A DNA stretch of 64,000 nt from Paracoccus sulfuroxidans (GCF_007830335.1 NZ_VLKU01000015.1:1-64000), one strand, 5' to 3'; counted from the stretch's first letter, positions 26,586-35,427 are shown. Made by a program: numbers and translations. Notes: generated from the sequence alone by a model not told the origin.

Positions 26586-26825
26586 ATGCCCGACATTCCT
26601 GATACCGTTGCCGATTCCCGCAACTGGAAGCCGCTTCCGGTCCCGACAGGGCCGGTAAACCTGATCTGTCAGGTTGCTCCCATCCGCATCACGTTCAAGG
26701 CCGCGCCCTCGGGTGGATTTATCCTTCCGGTGGGCAAAGCCCTTCGCCTCAAGGCTGGCGATGCGGGCCATATCAAGGCTGCGGAGGCGCTTGGCGGCGT
26801 CGCAGTGTTCGAGGCGTTCGGCTGA
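26586..26825 (+). CDS. Small phage-like protein of unknown function
   Basis: A 79-residue protein (MPDIPDTVADSRNWKPLPVP ... VNLICQVAPIRITFKAAPSGGFILPVGKALRLKAGDAGHIKAAEALGG). It is beta-rich and lacks a signal peptide. Its TGA overlaps the ATG of another short frame at 26825, the close packing typical of phage morphogenesis genes. A structural or accessory phage role is likely, but the family is not recognised. Confidence 0.5.
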   Translation: MPDIPDTVADSRNWKPLPVPTGPVNLICQVAPIRITFKAAPSGGFILPVGKALRLKAGDAGHIKAAEALGGVAVFEAFG

Positions 26826-26907
26826 TGCTGCTGAACGGTTATGATCCGATCTGGTCGGGCTGGCCCCCGCTCGGCCCTATCTCGGCTGGCGCGCCTGATC
26901 CAACCCC

Positions 26908-27177
26908 ATGTGGGTCGAGGGATACATCGGCCCGAGGGGCACTCGGACCCGGTTCCTGAACCTTGATGACCCCTACCCTTGGCTGCAGGGCTTCCAGCCG
27001 AAGGGCGAGAGGGCGCTTCCGACCACCCGGCTGGGGGTCAACGTGTGGTGGAATGACAACGCGCTCGAGGTCACCGCAGGCAACTTCACCATCCACGGCG
27101 GGCTGGCCTATCTGTCAGTGCCCGATGACCTGACCCGCATGCGCCTGATGAAGCATCTTCTGGGGGTGGTGCCGTGA
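26908..27177 (+). CDS. Small phage-like protein, possibly frameshifted
   Basis: An 89-residue frame (MWVEGYIGPRGTRTRFLNLDDPYPWLQGF...LGVNVWWNDNALEVTAGNFTIHGGLAYLSVPDDLTRMRLMKHLLG). An upstream frame starting at the overlapping ATG 26825 (MLLNGYDPIWSGWPPLG) runs into a different reading frame, so the two may once have been one gene that suffered a frameshift. The function is unknown; the context is phage debris. A GTG at 27174 overlaps its stop and would start another gene that is cut at 27216 by repeat R3. Confidence 0.45.
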   Translation: MWVEGYIGPRGTRTRFLNLDDPYPWLQGFQPKGERALPTTRLGVNVWWNDNALEVTAGNFTIHGGLAYLSVPDDLTRMRLMKHLLGVVP

Positions 27178-27215
27178 CCGGCGGCGGGAGCGATGAACCG
27201 CGTCCCGCTGGACCT
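27174..27215 (+). pseudogene. Start of a phage gene cut by repeat R3
   Basis: GTG at 27174 overlaps the previous stop (GTGA) and opens VTGGGSDEPRPAG, after which sequence shared with R1/R2 begins. Only about 14 codons remain. This junction shows that the repeat element inserted into, or recombined with, the phage gene row. Confidence 0.4.
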
Positions 27216-27312
27216 GTTAGGAAACTTGCTCGGGGGCCAATCCTGACAGGGACGGAAAAATTTCTGTGCGGAAGCTAGTGCACTTTTGTGCGGAAGCTAG
27301 CGACCCGCAACA
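27216..27312 (+). repeat. Island-flanking repeat R3 (partial, diverged)
   Basis: A 97-bp relative of the right two-thirds of R1 and R2. It has the same layout, but the inner motif is GTGCGGAAGCTAG instead of GTCGCAAAGCTAG, present twice at the same 22-bp spacing. It ends in the same GCGACCCGCAACA. Both inner copies changed in the same way, so selection or conversion keeps the two motifs alike, as expected for protein-binding sites at a transposon end. Confidence 0.8.
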
Positions 27313-27324
27313 CAAAGGGCTCTA

Positions 27325-27472
27325 CGCGTCTGAAATCGACCTAGCCAAAGAGCTGATGAAGCCATCCGTCAGCACGCTAGGAAATCCGAGAAGCCCCTAA
27401 TCCTGACAGGGACGAAAAAATTTCCGTCGCAAAGCTAGTGCACTTTTGTCGCAAAGCTAGCGACCCGCAACA
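27325..27472 (+). repeat. Island-flanking repeat R2
   Basis: This 148-bp copy matches R1 over its full length in the same orientation and lies only 12 bp after R3. Its reading frame gives SEIDLAKELMKPSVSTLGNP. Together with R1 it brackets 24.8 kb containing both defence operons. Between R2 and the tRNA, bases 27473-27649 contain no gene. Confidence 0.85.
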
Positions 27473-27570
27473 CGCTGAAATCAAAGCTGTCGGATCAGAC
27501 ATGGCACAGCCCTTTACAGCTGGCAGCGGTCTGATTCCGTGCTATCGAGAGCCATGCCGGAACGATGTGA

Positions 27571-27604
27571 ATTGGGTCACATTTCGGGGCACAATTCGGG
27601 TCAC
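27571..27604 (+). repeat. Three phased copies of a TTsGGkCAC motif
   Basis: ATTGGGTCAC, TTCGGGGCAC and ATTCGGGTCAC follow each other at about 11-bp steps, one helical turn, 45 bases before the tRNA-Ser 3' end. This could be the terminus of another IS or a set of recombinase arm sites. Nothing in the window uses it elsewhere. Confidence 0.45.
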
Positions 27605-27649
27605 GGCCTTGCGCTAAGTCATTGATTTTGCGTGCAGCGCTAGTAATAG

Positions 27650-27739
27650 TGGCGGACAGTGAGGGATTCGAACCCTCGAGACGGTTCCCCGCCTACACAC
27701 TTTCCAGGCGTGCGCCTTCGACCACTCGGCCAACTGTCC
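27650..27739 (-). tRNA. tRNA-Ser (anticodon GGA)
   Basis: The minus strand folds as a class II tRNA. The acceptor stem GGACAGT pairs with ACTGTCC, with discriminator G and an encoded CCA (27650-27652). GGCCGAGTGG marks the D arm, the anticodon loop contains CTGGAAA (GGA, reading UCC/UCU), a long variable arm follows, and the T arm is GGTTCGAATCC. The 3' end points toward the accessory island, the usual geometry for tRNA-targeted integration. It is followed by phaR on the same strand. Confidence 0.96.
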
Positions 27740-27788
27740 GTCGGGTTCGTCTAGCGCGCCCGACAGGGGGGCGCAAGACGGGCTTTTG

Positions 27789-28373
27789 TCAAAGTTTAGA
27801 AATACGTTTCTGCAGCTCTGCCAGCTGTTTGCGGATTTCGTCCATGTCGCCGCTGTCCTTGGCGGACTTGGGTGGAGTGGTGCTTCCGTCGTCGCTCTCG
27901 CGCTCGGGCCCACTGCTGCCTGCGCTTGGCCAGCCGCTGGTCATTGCCTTGAGAAACATCTGCTGCTGACGCTGAAGCGCCTCGAAGCCAGGCATCGACG
28001 ACATAGGATTCGGAAAGGTCGACAGATTTTCCATCAGCTTCGACTGACCGTCGCGCAGCATCTCGAAACTGGCGGCCAGGAACTGCGGCACGACGGATTG
28101 CGCCTGTGTGGTATAGCTGCGGACAAGATCGGTCAGCACCTCGATCGGCAGGACGTTCTCTCCCCTGCCCTCATGCTCGGCAATGATCTGGAGCAGGTAC
28201 TGCCGGGTCAGGTCATCACCGGATTTGAGATCGACGATCTTGACCTGACGGCCTGCGCGAATGAAGCCAGCGATGTCTTCAAGCGTGACGTAATCGCTCG
28301 TCTCGGTGTTGTAGAGGCGACGGCTGGCGTAGCGCTTGATGAGAAGGGGGGACGTGTTTTCGGCGTCAGCCAT
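27789..28373 (-). CDS. phaR: Polyhydroxyalkanoate synthesis repressor PhaR
   Basis: A 194-residue protein. The N-terminal PHB/PHA accumulation regulator DNA-binding domain is SPLLIKRYASRRLYNTETSDYVTLEDIAGFIRAGRQVKIVDLKSGDDLTRQYLLQII. A second PHB-binding segment and a Q-rich tail (LQRQQQMFLKAM) follow, ending in a short coiled coil (MDEIRKQLAELQKRISKL). PhaR represses phasin and its own gene and is released by binding PHB granules. The ATG at 28373, preceded by GGAGGAGCC, is chosen over the longer frame. No other pha gene is in the window. The 283 bases upstream of the start hold nothing else I can support. Confidence 0.93.
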   Translation of the reverse strand: MADAENTSPLLIKRYASRRLYNTETSDYVTLEDIAGFIRAGRQVKIVDLKSGDDLTRQYLLQIIAEHEGRGENVLPIEVLTDLVRSYTTQAQSVVPQFLAASFEMLRDGQSKLMENLSTFPNPMSSMPGFEALQRQQQMFLKAMTSGWPSAGSSGPERESDDGSTTPPKSAKDSGDMDEIRKQLAELQKRISKL

Positions 28374-28657
28374 GGCTCCTCCGGGCAATGCATATGCAGC
28401 ATGATGGGAAAACCGTCGCAGAATTGCAAAGAAAATCCGCTGCATCATCACGTCAGGCCGCGAGATGTCAGCAGCCGGATCGGGCATGGAGCAGTTCTTG
28501 CGCCCCTCTTCCAAGGGCTACCGATTGCCGGCTGAAAATCTACGGCTGCCTGATAGGCAGAAGAACCAGATCCGGAAGCGTGAGACGGCGAAGCGAAATC
28601 GCCTTGCATGCCGGTAGCAGCCTTGCCCCGTCCGAGATGGCGGCTCTACCTTCGATG

Positions 28658-29656
28658 TCACCGCTCGGAATCCATGTCGGGTCGCCAGACGCTCGCTCGC
28701 GCCTTGCCGCTGCGTTTTGCTTGATAGAGCGCGCGGTCCGCATCCTCCAGCATTCCTGCGACGCCGGGCTGAGCATAATTGCGCGAATCGCTGAAGCCGA
28801 TGCTGGCCGAGATCCGGGCGCGGTAAGGACTGGCAGCGGTCATCTTTTCGATGCCGTCGATCAGTCTTCGACCAAGCTGGCCCAACTCATGCGTCGCGGG
28901 CGGCAAGGGGAAAAGGATCACGAACTCATCCCCACCGAAACGCGCGACCGAGTCGCCGGCCCGTGTTTCGCGCCGCAATGCCTCGGCAACGGCCTGCAGG
29001 ATCTGGTCGCCGAAGGCGTGGCCCAGCCGGTCGTTGATCTGCTTGAAGCCGTCAAGATCGATCTGCGCCACCACATAGGGCACTTTCGAGCCTTGGTTCG
29101 AGACCTGCTCGAGCGCCAGTTCCATGCCACGGCGGTTCAGAAGCCCGGTCAGAGGATCGGCCATCGCATGCGCCTGAGCGACGCGGCGCGCGCATTCCAG
29201 ACGCGTATTGACCCGGACGAGTTCTCCCATCGCGGCGCGGTTCGCCTCGAACAGGAAAAGAAGCTCCATAGCTAGTTCCGAGGGGGCAAAATCCGCGTCC
29301 GTCAAACCAAAACTGCCAACCGCATCTGCCAGCCCAACCCCAAATCCAAGGTTGAGAAGGCACATCCGATTGCCTAGACTCACGCCATGCCCGCGCAGGA
29401 CGGTGTCTGGCTGTTTGTTGAGGCGCAGGAACACACGCTGCCCCCTACGAAGATGGATCAGATCGACCGGGAATTGCCCAGGATCGGCGTCGTTCCCGGT
29501 GATGGTGAAGGCGTCTTCAAAATGCTCGGCCGTGCCGATGAGTTTGCGCAGAGTTAGCCCCGCCGAAAGGATTGCACCGCCCTCATCCAGAGCAAGATGC
29601 ATGGGCAAGAGAACGGTCAGAGCCCCGAATTCGACATCGGGCAATGGCACCCTCAT
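28658..29656 (-). CDS. Diguanylate cyclase with H-NOX-associated domain
   Basis: A 332-residue cytosolic protein. Residues 1-140 resemble the HNOBA (H-NOX-associated, PAS-like) domain, and a short coiled segment leads to the GGDEF domain (DPLTGLLNRRGMELAL..., FGGDEF with GGDEF at 241-245). An RxxD inhibitory site (RAGD, 232-235) lies exactly five residues before GGDEF, so the enzyme should make cyclic di-GMP and be product-inhibited. It overlaps the H-NOX gene by 4 bases. Known pairs of this kind let nitric oxide or oxygen sensed by H-NOX change cyclase activity and biofilm behaviour. Confidence 0.88.
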   Translation of the reverse strand: MRVPLPDVEFGALTVLLPMHLALDEGGAILSAGLTLRKLIGTAEHFEDAFTITGNDADPGQFPVDLIHLRRGQRVFLRLNKQPDTVLRGHGVSLGNRMCLLNLGFGVGLADAVGSFGLTDADFAPSELAMELLFLFEANRAAMGELVRVNTRLECARRVAQAHAMADPLTGLLNRRGMELALEQVSNQGSKVPYVVAQIDLDGFKQINDRLGHAFGDQILQAVAEALRRETRAGDSVARFGGDEFVILFPLPPATHELGQLGRRLIDGIEKMTAASPYRARISASIGFSDSRNYAQPGVAGMLEDADRALYQAKRSGKARASVWRPDMDSER

Positions 29657-30231
29657 GTCCCGATCGCCCTTGGCCAGGCGTAGGAGAGGTGAAACGGCCG
29701 GTTGGATCCATGGTCGATCAGCGCGATCCGCAAGTCGATCCCACCCGCCTCATGGCCGATCAGCGCCAGCGCACCATAGTCATCCGCCATGCCGCGCAAG
29801 GCACCGCTGAGCACATGGCCCCAGCCTGCGGGCAGGCTTTCGGTGTCGATCCGATACCAGCCATGCCCCTGCCGCAGGACGCGGATGGCCGGAATATTCA
29901 GCGCGGGAAGGATCATCTTGGCGCGGCCGTGCAGCTCATTCAGGGACAGGACGAACTCGCCATAATCCGATCCGCTGAACCGCAGCAGGCGCCGGATAGG
30001 CTCAAGCCGGACCAGCCAGCCGCCCAGATCCTCGAGTAATTCGCTGAGCGGTTTGTGCAGCCTGCGCGAGGCGCATTGCGCGACCCGCCGCGTCTCTCGG
30101 CTGCGGGGACGGTTGCTGCTGATGAAGGCCAGCGGGTCTATGGCCGCTTTCAGGGCGATATCGCCCCAGATCTCGTCGCCATAGCTATCGCGCAAGAACC
30201 CCTCCAGCGCGCGATTGATCAGCGATTGCAT
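29653..30231 (-). CDS. H-NOX-type haem sensor
   Basis: A 192-residue protein starting MQSLINRALEGFLRDSYGDEIW, typical of H-NOX domains. The proximal haem ligand His101 lies in SLNELHGRAKMILPAL, matching the usual LDxLH. The conserved YxSxR motif that grips the haem propionates is not visible before VLSGALRGMADDYG (that stretch reads DTESLPAGW), so haem affinity or geometry may differ. ATG 30231 with AGAGG upstream is preferred; ATG 30246 is possible. Its 5' end overlaps the 3' end of comEC, and its stop overlaps the cyclase start, forming a signalling pair. Confidence 0.75.
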   Translation of the reverse strand: MQSLINRALEGFLRDSYGDEIWGDIALKAAIDPLAFISSNRPRSRETRRVAQCASRRLHKPLSELLEDLGGWLVRLEPIRRLLRFSGSDYGEFVLSLNELHGRAKMILPALNIPAIRVLRQGHGWYRIDTESLPAGWGHVLSGALRGMADDYGALALIGHEAGGIDLRIALIDHGSNRPFHLSYAWPRAIGT

Positions 30232-32503
30232 CCCGGCCTCTGGCATCCGATGAACTCAGCCTTGAATAGCGTGTTGCGGTCGGATTCGCGACCACCATGT
30301 CCGAAGATTTTTCTTTAATTACAGCGCGCTTTTTCGCTGGCGCAGCCCACAGGCGCTGGCCGCCCACGTCTCGCTGACTGCGCAGCCGCGTTCCGTCCGC
30401 AGCAGCGACCACAGATTGCGCGCCGCTTTGGCGCAGGCCGGGTGGATCAAGCACCGTGCATTCGCCGGAAAGCCCGGTCAGGGGCTTGTTGGCCACGACG
30501 ATCATACCGCGATCACAGGGAAGCTTCGCGGGATCGGCAGCGCGGCCGGTGGCGTGAAGAATGCGCAGCTTCTGCCCCCCGATCTCAAGTTCGACCTCAC
30601 GCAGATTGGCCGCTCCGGTCCAGGCGGGACGCAGTGCCGCTGTCTGCTGATCGGCGCCGTCTCCGTCCGCTTCCAGCCAGTTCGTCACCGCATAGCTGCC
30701 CCCTCGGGCCTTCGAAGGCGCTCGCCCCTCAGGCGTCATCACGCCAACCGCGTCCCCCTCGGCCGAAATGAGGACAAGCGGGCGGTTCGCCATGGTCCAG
30801 ACCACCGCCGCCCCCGCCAGAAGCGCCACGGCCAGACCCAACCTGCAACGCGCTAGCACCGAGGCCAGATGTGCGCGCCCCAGCGGCGTCAGCGCCAGCA
30901 GCATCCCCCCTGCCCCCATCAGCGGCAGAACCACCGGAGGCGGTGCCGCGATCAGGGTTACCGAACCGCCCAGCGAGGCGACCCATGCGGCGATCATCAA
31001 CATCCAGTCGGTGCCCATCCCCATCACCCGCAGCGGAATACCGGCCAGCCCGATCGGCGCCAGCAGCGCGGCGATGACGCCCGCAGGCATCACGATGGCC
31101 CCCATGACCGGCACGACCAGCATGTTCGCCAGCAGCCCATATTGGGACATGCGCCCGAAATGTGCCGCCGCGATGGGCGAGGTCACCATGCCCGCCACGA
31201 AGGACGACATCACCAGCATGGCCACCGGCCGCAGCAGCCAGTGCAGGCGCTGGCTGGTCGCGGTCCAGGGACCAGCGGCCAGAATCAGGCCGACCGTCGC
31301 GGCAAAACTCATCTGGAAACCGGCATCGACCAGCGCCTCGGGCGCATAGGCCAGGATGCAGACCGCCGCGACCGAGACCGTCCGCAGCGAGATCGCGCGC
31401 CGGTCGCAAAGCACCGCGCAGAGCATGATGGCCACCATGATGAAGGACCGCTCGGTCGCGACCCCGCCACCCGAGAGCCACAGATAGGCCGCCGAGGCGA
31501 GGATCGCCCCGCCCGCCGCGATCTTGTGGACGGGCCAGCCCGAGACCGGCAGCACCAGTTGCGCCAGCACGGCCACTAGCCGCAGACCCGCATAGATGAA
31601 CCCCGCGAGCATGCTCATATGCAGGCCCGAGATCGAGATGATGTGGTAAAGGTTCGAGGCGCGCATCACGTCATTGGTGCTCTCGATGATGCCCGAGCGG
31701 TCGCCCGTCATCAGCGCCGAGGCCACCGCGCCGCTTTGCCCGCCGATCTGATCCTGCATGGCCTGCGACATCTGCATGCGCAAACGGTGAAGCGAGAGGA
31801 CGCCGCCTTCCTCGGGCGCTGCCACCGTCATCACCGGGTTGCGCGAATAGCCGATGGCGCCGAGGCCGCGAAACCAGGCGCTGCGGCGAAAGTCGAAACC
31901 GCCCGGCTCGGACGGGCCGCCGGGCGGGCCAAGATGGCCGGTCAGCATCACCCTTTGGCCGGGTTGGGGCAGTTCATCCTCTTGCAGAAGCGAGATCTGG
32001 ACCTTCCGGGGCGTCCGCGCCGGAGCCATGTCGCGCAGGACGACCTGATCCAGCAGCAGCCGCATCCGGTCCCGGGACGAGCGGTCGATGCCCACGACCC
32101 GCCCCTCGATGGGGCCGTAATAGCGAAACTCCAGCACCGGGGCCGCGACCAGATGGGCGCGCCCGCCGATCAGCAGAACGCCCCCGGCGATCAAGGCCAG
32201 CGCCATGCCGCAAAGCCGCAGCCAGTCGGCGTGGTCCCAGCCGATCCGGCCCCGCTCGGCCCAGCGGGGCGCACGGATGACGACGGCCAGCACCGCCACC
32301 GCGAAGGCGGCGACAGCCATATAGAAGACCAGCCCCGGCTCTTCCTTCAGCGACAGCCAGCCACCGATTCCAAGCGCCATCCAGAACGGCACCCAGGGCA
32401 ACATCCCCGAGCGCCGCGCAACCGGCGACCGCGCCGCCGATCGGCTGCGGGAAATCGCGCCCTGCAGGCCGCCAGCACGGGATCTCGCCGCGGGTGCCGT
32501 CAC
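30185..32503 (-). CDS. comEC: ComEC/Rec2-family DNA uptake channel protein
   Basis: A 772-residue inner-membrane protein with an N-terminal DUF4131-like soluble loop (about 120-230, GPIEGRVVGIDRSSRDRMRLLL) and a competence domain (about 250-540). The latter includes LMTGDRSGI, ASNLYHIISISGLHMSMLAGF and the VATERSFIMVAIMLCAVL helix. A shortened periplasmic C-terminal domain ends near GGQRLWAAP. ComEC forms the channel for single-stranded DNA in natural transformation. The last ~35 residues look like read-through, and the gene runs 47 bases into the H-NOX gene, so the normal stop may have been lost. GTG start at 32503, divergent from gltX. Confidence 0.9.
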   Translation of the reverse strand: MTAPAARSRAGGLQGAISRSRSAARSPVARRSGMLPWVPFWMALGIGGWLSLKEEPGLVFYMAVAAFAVAVLAVVIRAPRWAERGRIGWDHADWLRLCGMALALIAGGVLLIGGRAHLVAAPVLEFRYYGPIEGRVVGIDRSSRDRMRLLLDQVVLRDMAPARTPRKVQISLLQEDELPQPGQRVMLTGHLGPPGGPSEPGGFDFRRSAWFRGLGAIGYSRNPVMTVAAPEEGGVLSLHRLRMQMSQAMQDQIGGQSGAVASALMTGDRSGIIESTNDVMRASNLYHIISISGLHMSMLAGFIYAGLRLVAVLAQLVLPVSGWPVHKIAAGGAILASAAYLWLSGGGVATERSFIMVAIMLCAVLCDRRAISLRTVSVAAVCILAYAPEALVDAGFQMSFAATVGLILAAGPWTATSQRLHWLLRPVAMLVMSSFVAGMVTSPIAAAHFGRMSQYGLLANMLVVPVMGAIVMPAGVIAALLAPIGLAGIPLRVMGMGTDWMLMIAAWVASLGGSVTLIAAPPPVVLPLMGAGGMLLALTPLGRAHLASVLARCRLGLAVALLAGAAVVWTMANRPLVLISAEGDAVGVMTPEGRAPSKARGGSYAVTNWLEADGDGADQQTAALRPAWTGAANLREVELEIGGQKLRILHATGRAADPAKLPCDRGMIVVANKPLTGLSGECTVLDPPGLRQSGAQSVVAAADGTRLRSQRDVGGQRLWAAPAKKRAVIKEKSSDMVVANPTATRYSRLSSSDARGRDAIADQSRAGGVLAR

Positions 32504-32621
32504 GGAAACTTGTCCTTTCGCTGCGCCTTGAATAGATATGCGCTGGAATTTGGCACGTTCTCCTTTCCAAAGGATTAACGCGGCCCTCCACGTCCTTAAA
32601 AATCGAAGCCCTCAGGATAGC

Positions 32622-34028
32622 ATGACCGAATCTCGTCCCGTCGTGACCCGTTTCGCCCCTTCTCCGACCGGATACCTGCATATTGGCGGGGCACGGACGG
32701 CGCTTTTCAACTGGCTCTATGCCCGTGGCCGCGGCGGGAAATTCCTGCTGCGGATCGAGGATACCGACCGCGCCCGCTCGACCCCCGAGGCGACCGAGGC
32801 CATCCTGAAGGGCCTGACCTGGCTGGGCCTTGACTGGGACGGAGAGCCGGTCAGCCAGTTCGCCCGCAAGGACCGCCATGCCGAGGTTGCGCGCGAGATG
32901 CTGGCGAATGGCACGGCCTATAAATGCTTCTCGACGCCCGAGGAAATCGAGGCGTTCCGCGAGGCCGCGCGCGCTGAAAACCGCAGCACGCTGTTCCAGA
33001 GCCCCTGGCGCGACGCCGATCCCGCGACCTATCCGGATGCGCCCTATGTGATCCGCCTGAAAGCGCCGCGCGACGGCCAGACGGTCGTGCATGATGCCGT
33101 GCAGGGCGATGTCACCTTCGGGAACGACCAGCTGGACGATATGGTGCTGCTGCGTTCGGACGGGACGCCCACTTATATGCACGCGGTCGTCGTCGACGAT
33201 CACGACATGGGCGTGACCCATATCATCCGGGGCGACGATCACCTGACGAACGCCGCCCGCCAGATCCAGATCTTTGCTGCCATGGGCTGGGAGATCCCGG
33301 TCTTTGCCCATATCCCGCTGATCCACGGACCGGACGGGAAGAAACTGTCGAAGCGTCACGGTGCTGTCGGATTGCAGGAATATGCCTCGATGGGCTACCC
33401 GGCCTCGGCAATGCGGAACTATTTGGCCCGGCTGGGCTGGTCGCATGGAGATGATGAGCTGTTTGACGATGCGCAGGCCCTGGAATGGTTCGACCTGCCC
33501 GGCATCGGCAAGGCCCCTGCCCGGCTGGATTTCAAGAAGCTCGAGCATGTCAGCGGCCACCACATCGCCCAGATGCAGGACGGTCCCCTGATGCAGGAAC
33601 TGGACGCGTTTCTGGCCGAAACCGGGGCCGCACCGCTGACGGATATCCAGCGTTCGCGCATCGAATCCGCGCTTTCGGTGCTGAAGGCGAAGGCCAAGAC
33701 CCTGCCCGCGCTGCTGGAGCAGGCCCACTTCGCGCTGATCGAACGTCCGGTGCAGATCGAGGAGAAAGCGGCAGCCTCACTCGATTCAGTATCCCGTGGT
33801 ATACTATCTGAATTGACTGCTGCATTGCAGAATGATAGTTGGAATCGCGACGAACTAGAGGCTGCGGCCAAGCAGATTGGCGAGTCGCACGGGTTGGGTC
33901 TGGGCAAGGTCGCAGCGCCTCTTCGCGCGGCGCTGGCGGGCCGCAGTTCCACCCCCAGCGTGTTCGATATGATGTTGGCACTTGGCCGCGAAGAAGCGTT
34001 GGCCCGGCTGCATGATCAGGCGGGCTGA
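32622..34028 (+). CDS. gltX: Glutamyl-tRNA synthetase
   Basis: A 468-residue class I synthetase that charges tRNA-Glu. [20 protein letters not shown] near the start contains the HIGH box, [11 protein letters not shown] follows, and KKLSKRHG at about 240 is the KMSKS loop. The C-terminal half is the anticodon-binding cage. The ATG at 32622 follows AGGAT. A patch at about 33775-33870 (encoding [27 protein letters not shown]) is markedly A+T-richer than the rest, a possible recombination tract. gltA follows 57 bases later. Confidence 0.97.
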   Translation: MTESRPVVTRFAPSPTGYLHIGGARTALFNWLYARGRGGKFLLRIEDTDRARSTPEATEAILKGLTWLGLDWDGEPVSQFARKDRHAEVAREMLANGTAYKCFSTPEEIEAFREAARAENRSTLFQSPWRDADPATYPDAPYVIRLKAPRDGQTVVHDAVQGDVTFGNDQLDDMVLLRSDGTPTYMHAVVVDDHDMGVTHIIRGDDHLTNAARQIQIFAAMGWEIPVFAHIPLIHGPDGKKLSKRHGAVGLQEYASMGYPASAMRNYLARLGWSHGDDELFDDAQALEWFDLPGIGKAPARLDFKKLEHVSGHHIAQMQDGPLMQELDAFLAETGAAPLTDIQRSRIESALSVLKAKAKTLPALLEQAHFALIERPVQIEEKAAASLDSVSRGILSELTAALQNDSWNRDELEAAAKQIGESHGLGLGKVAAPLRAALAGRSSTPSVFDMMLALGREEALARLHDQAG

Positions 34029-34085
34029 CCGCCCGTACCCATCCTTCGGCCATCAGGGTCGAAGACAGGTGAAAGGAAACACCGT

Positions 34086-35375
34086 ATGGCAGATAAATCT
34101 GCAAAGCTGAGTGTAAACGGGCAGGACGTCGATCTGCCGATCCTTACCCCGACTGCTGGCCCGGATGTTCTGGATATCCGCAAACTGTACGGCCAGGCAG
34201 GTGTGTTTACCTATGACCCCGGCTTCACGTCGACCGCATCCTGCGACTCGACCATCACCTATATTGACGGTGATCAGGGCGAGCTGTGGTATCGCGGCTA
34301 CCCGATCGAGCAGCTGGCGGCGAAATCGAACTATCTCGAGACCTGCTATCTGCTGCTTTACGGCGAACTGCCCAACCCCGCGCAGATGGCCGATTTCGAC
34401 GCCCGTGTGACCCGTCACACGATGGTGCATGAACAGATGCACAACTTCTATCGCGGCTTCCGTCGCGATGCGCACCCGATGGCAACCATGGTCGGCGTCG
34501 TCGGCGCCATGTCGGCCTTCTATCACGACAGCGTCGACATCAATGACCCCGTCCAGCGCGAGGTCGCCTCGATCCGCCTGATCGCAAAGATGCCGACCAT
34601 CGCCGCGATGGCCTATAAATACTCGATCGGCCAGCCCTTCGTGTATCCGGACAACGAACTCGATTACGCGTCGAACTTCCTGAAGATGTGCTTCTCGGTA
34701 CCGGCCGAGAAATACACCGTCAACCCGGCGCTGGCGAAAGCCATGGACCGCATCATGATGCTGCATGCGGATCACGAGCAGAACGCCTCGACCTCGACCG
34801 TGCGTCTGGCCGGTTCGTCCGGGGCGAACCCGTTTGCCTGTATCGCGGCGGGCATCGCCTGTCTTTGGGGTCCGGCCCATGGCGGCGCCAACCAGGCGGC
34901 GCTGGAGATGCTGCGCCAGATCGGCAGCGTCGACCGCATTCCCGAATATATCGCGAAGGCGAAGGACAAGAACGATCCCTTCAAGCTGATGGGCTTCGGT
35001 CACCGCGTCTACAAGAACTTCGACCCGCGCGCGAAGGTCATGAAGGAATCGGCGGACGAGGTGCTGGACCTGCTGGGCTTCCACAACAACCCGACCCTTC
35101 AGGTTGCCAAGGAGCTGGAGAAGATCGCGCTGGAAGATCCCTATTTCATCGAGAAGAAGCTTTACCCGAACGTCGACTTCTATTCGGGCATCATCCTTGA
35201 GGCGATGGGCTTCCCGACCTCGATGTTCACGCCGATCTTCGCGATCTCGCGTACCGTGGGCTGGATCGCCCAGTGGAAAGAGATGATCGCCGATCCGCAA
35301 AACAAGATCGGTCGTCCGCGCCAGCTTTACGTCGGCGCAGACCGTCGCGACTATGTGGACCTGAAGTCCCGCTAA
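34086..35375 (+). CDS. gltA: Citrate synthase
   Basis: A 429-residue type II (hexameric-type) citrate synthase that condenses oxaloacetate and acetyl-CoA in the TCA cycle. Visible active-site segments are [11 protein letters not shown] (about 226-236), [14 protein letters not shown] (about 301-314) and [13 protein letters not shown] (about 360-372), which carry the two catalytic His and the Asp. The N-terminal beta domain ([26 protein letters not shown]) is intact. A strong terminator follows 20 bases after the stop. Confidence 0.98.
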   Translation: MADKSAKLSVNGQDVDLPILTPTAGPDVLDIRKLYGQAGVFTYDPGFTSTASCDSTITYIDGDQGELWYRGYPIEQLAAKSNYLETCYLLLYGELPNPAQMADFDARVTRHTMVHEQMHNFYRGFRRDAHPMATMVGVVGAMSAFYHDSVDINDPVQREVASIRLIAKMPTIAAMAYKYSIGQPFVYPDNELDYASNFLKMCFSVPAEKYTVNPALAKAMDRIMMLHADHEQNASTSTVRLAGSSGANPFACIAAGIACLWGPAHGGANQAALEMLRQIGSVDRIPEYIAKAKDKNDPFKLMGFGHRVYKNFDPRAKVMKESADEVLDLLGFHNNPTLQVAKELEKIALEDPYFIEKKLYPNVDFYSGIILEAMGFPTSMFTPIFAISRTVGWIAQWKEMIADPQNKIGRPRQLYVGADRRDYVDLKSR

Positions 35376-35395
35376 GACGCGACCGAATGGCAGAC

Positions 35396-35427
35396 ACGGC
35401 CCCGGATCCGTTTCCGGGGCCGTTTTC
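35396..35427 (+). terminator. Terminator of gltA
   Basis: An 11-bp perfect stem (ACGGCCCCGGA / TCCGGGGCCGT) with a 6-base loop ends in TTTTC. It sits just after the gltA stop. Confidence 0.92.

Noticed and set aside
27216..27472. R3/R2 tandem as a CRISPR-like array
   Set aside because: Only two long, diverged units with a 12-bp gap and no short regular spacers; no cas genes are present.
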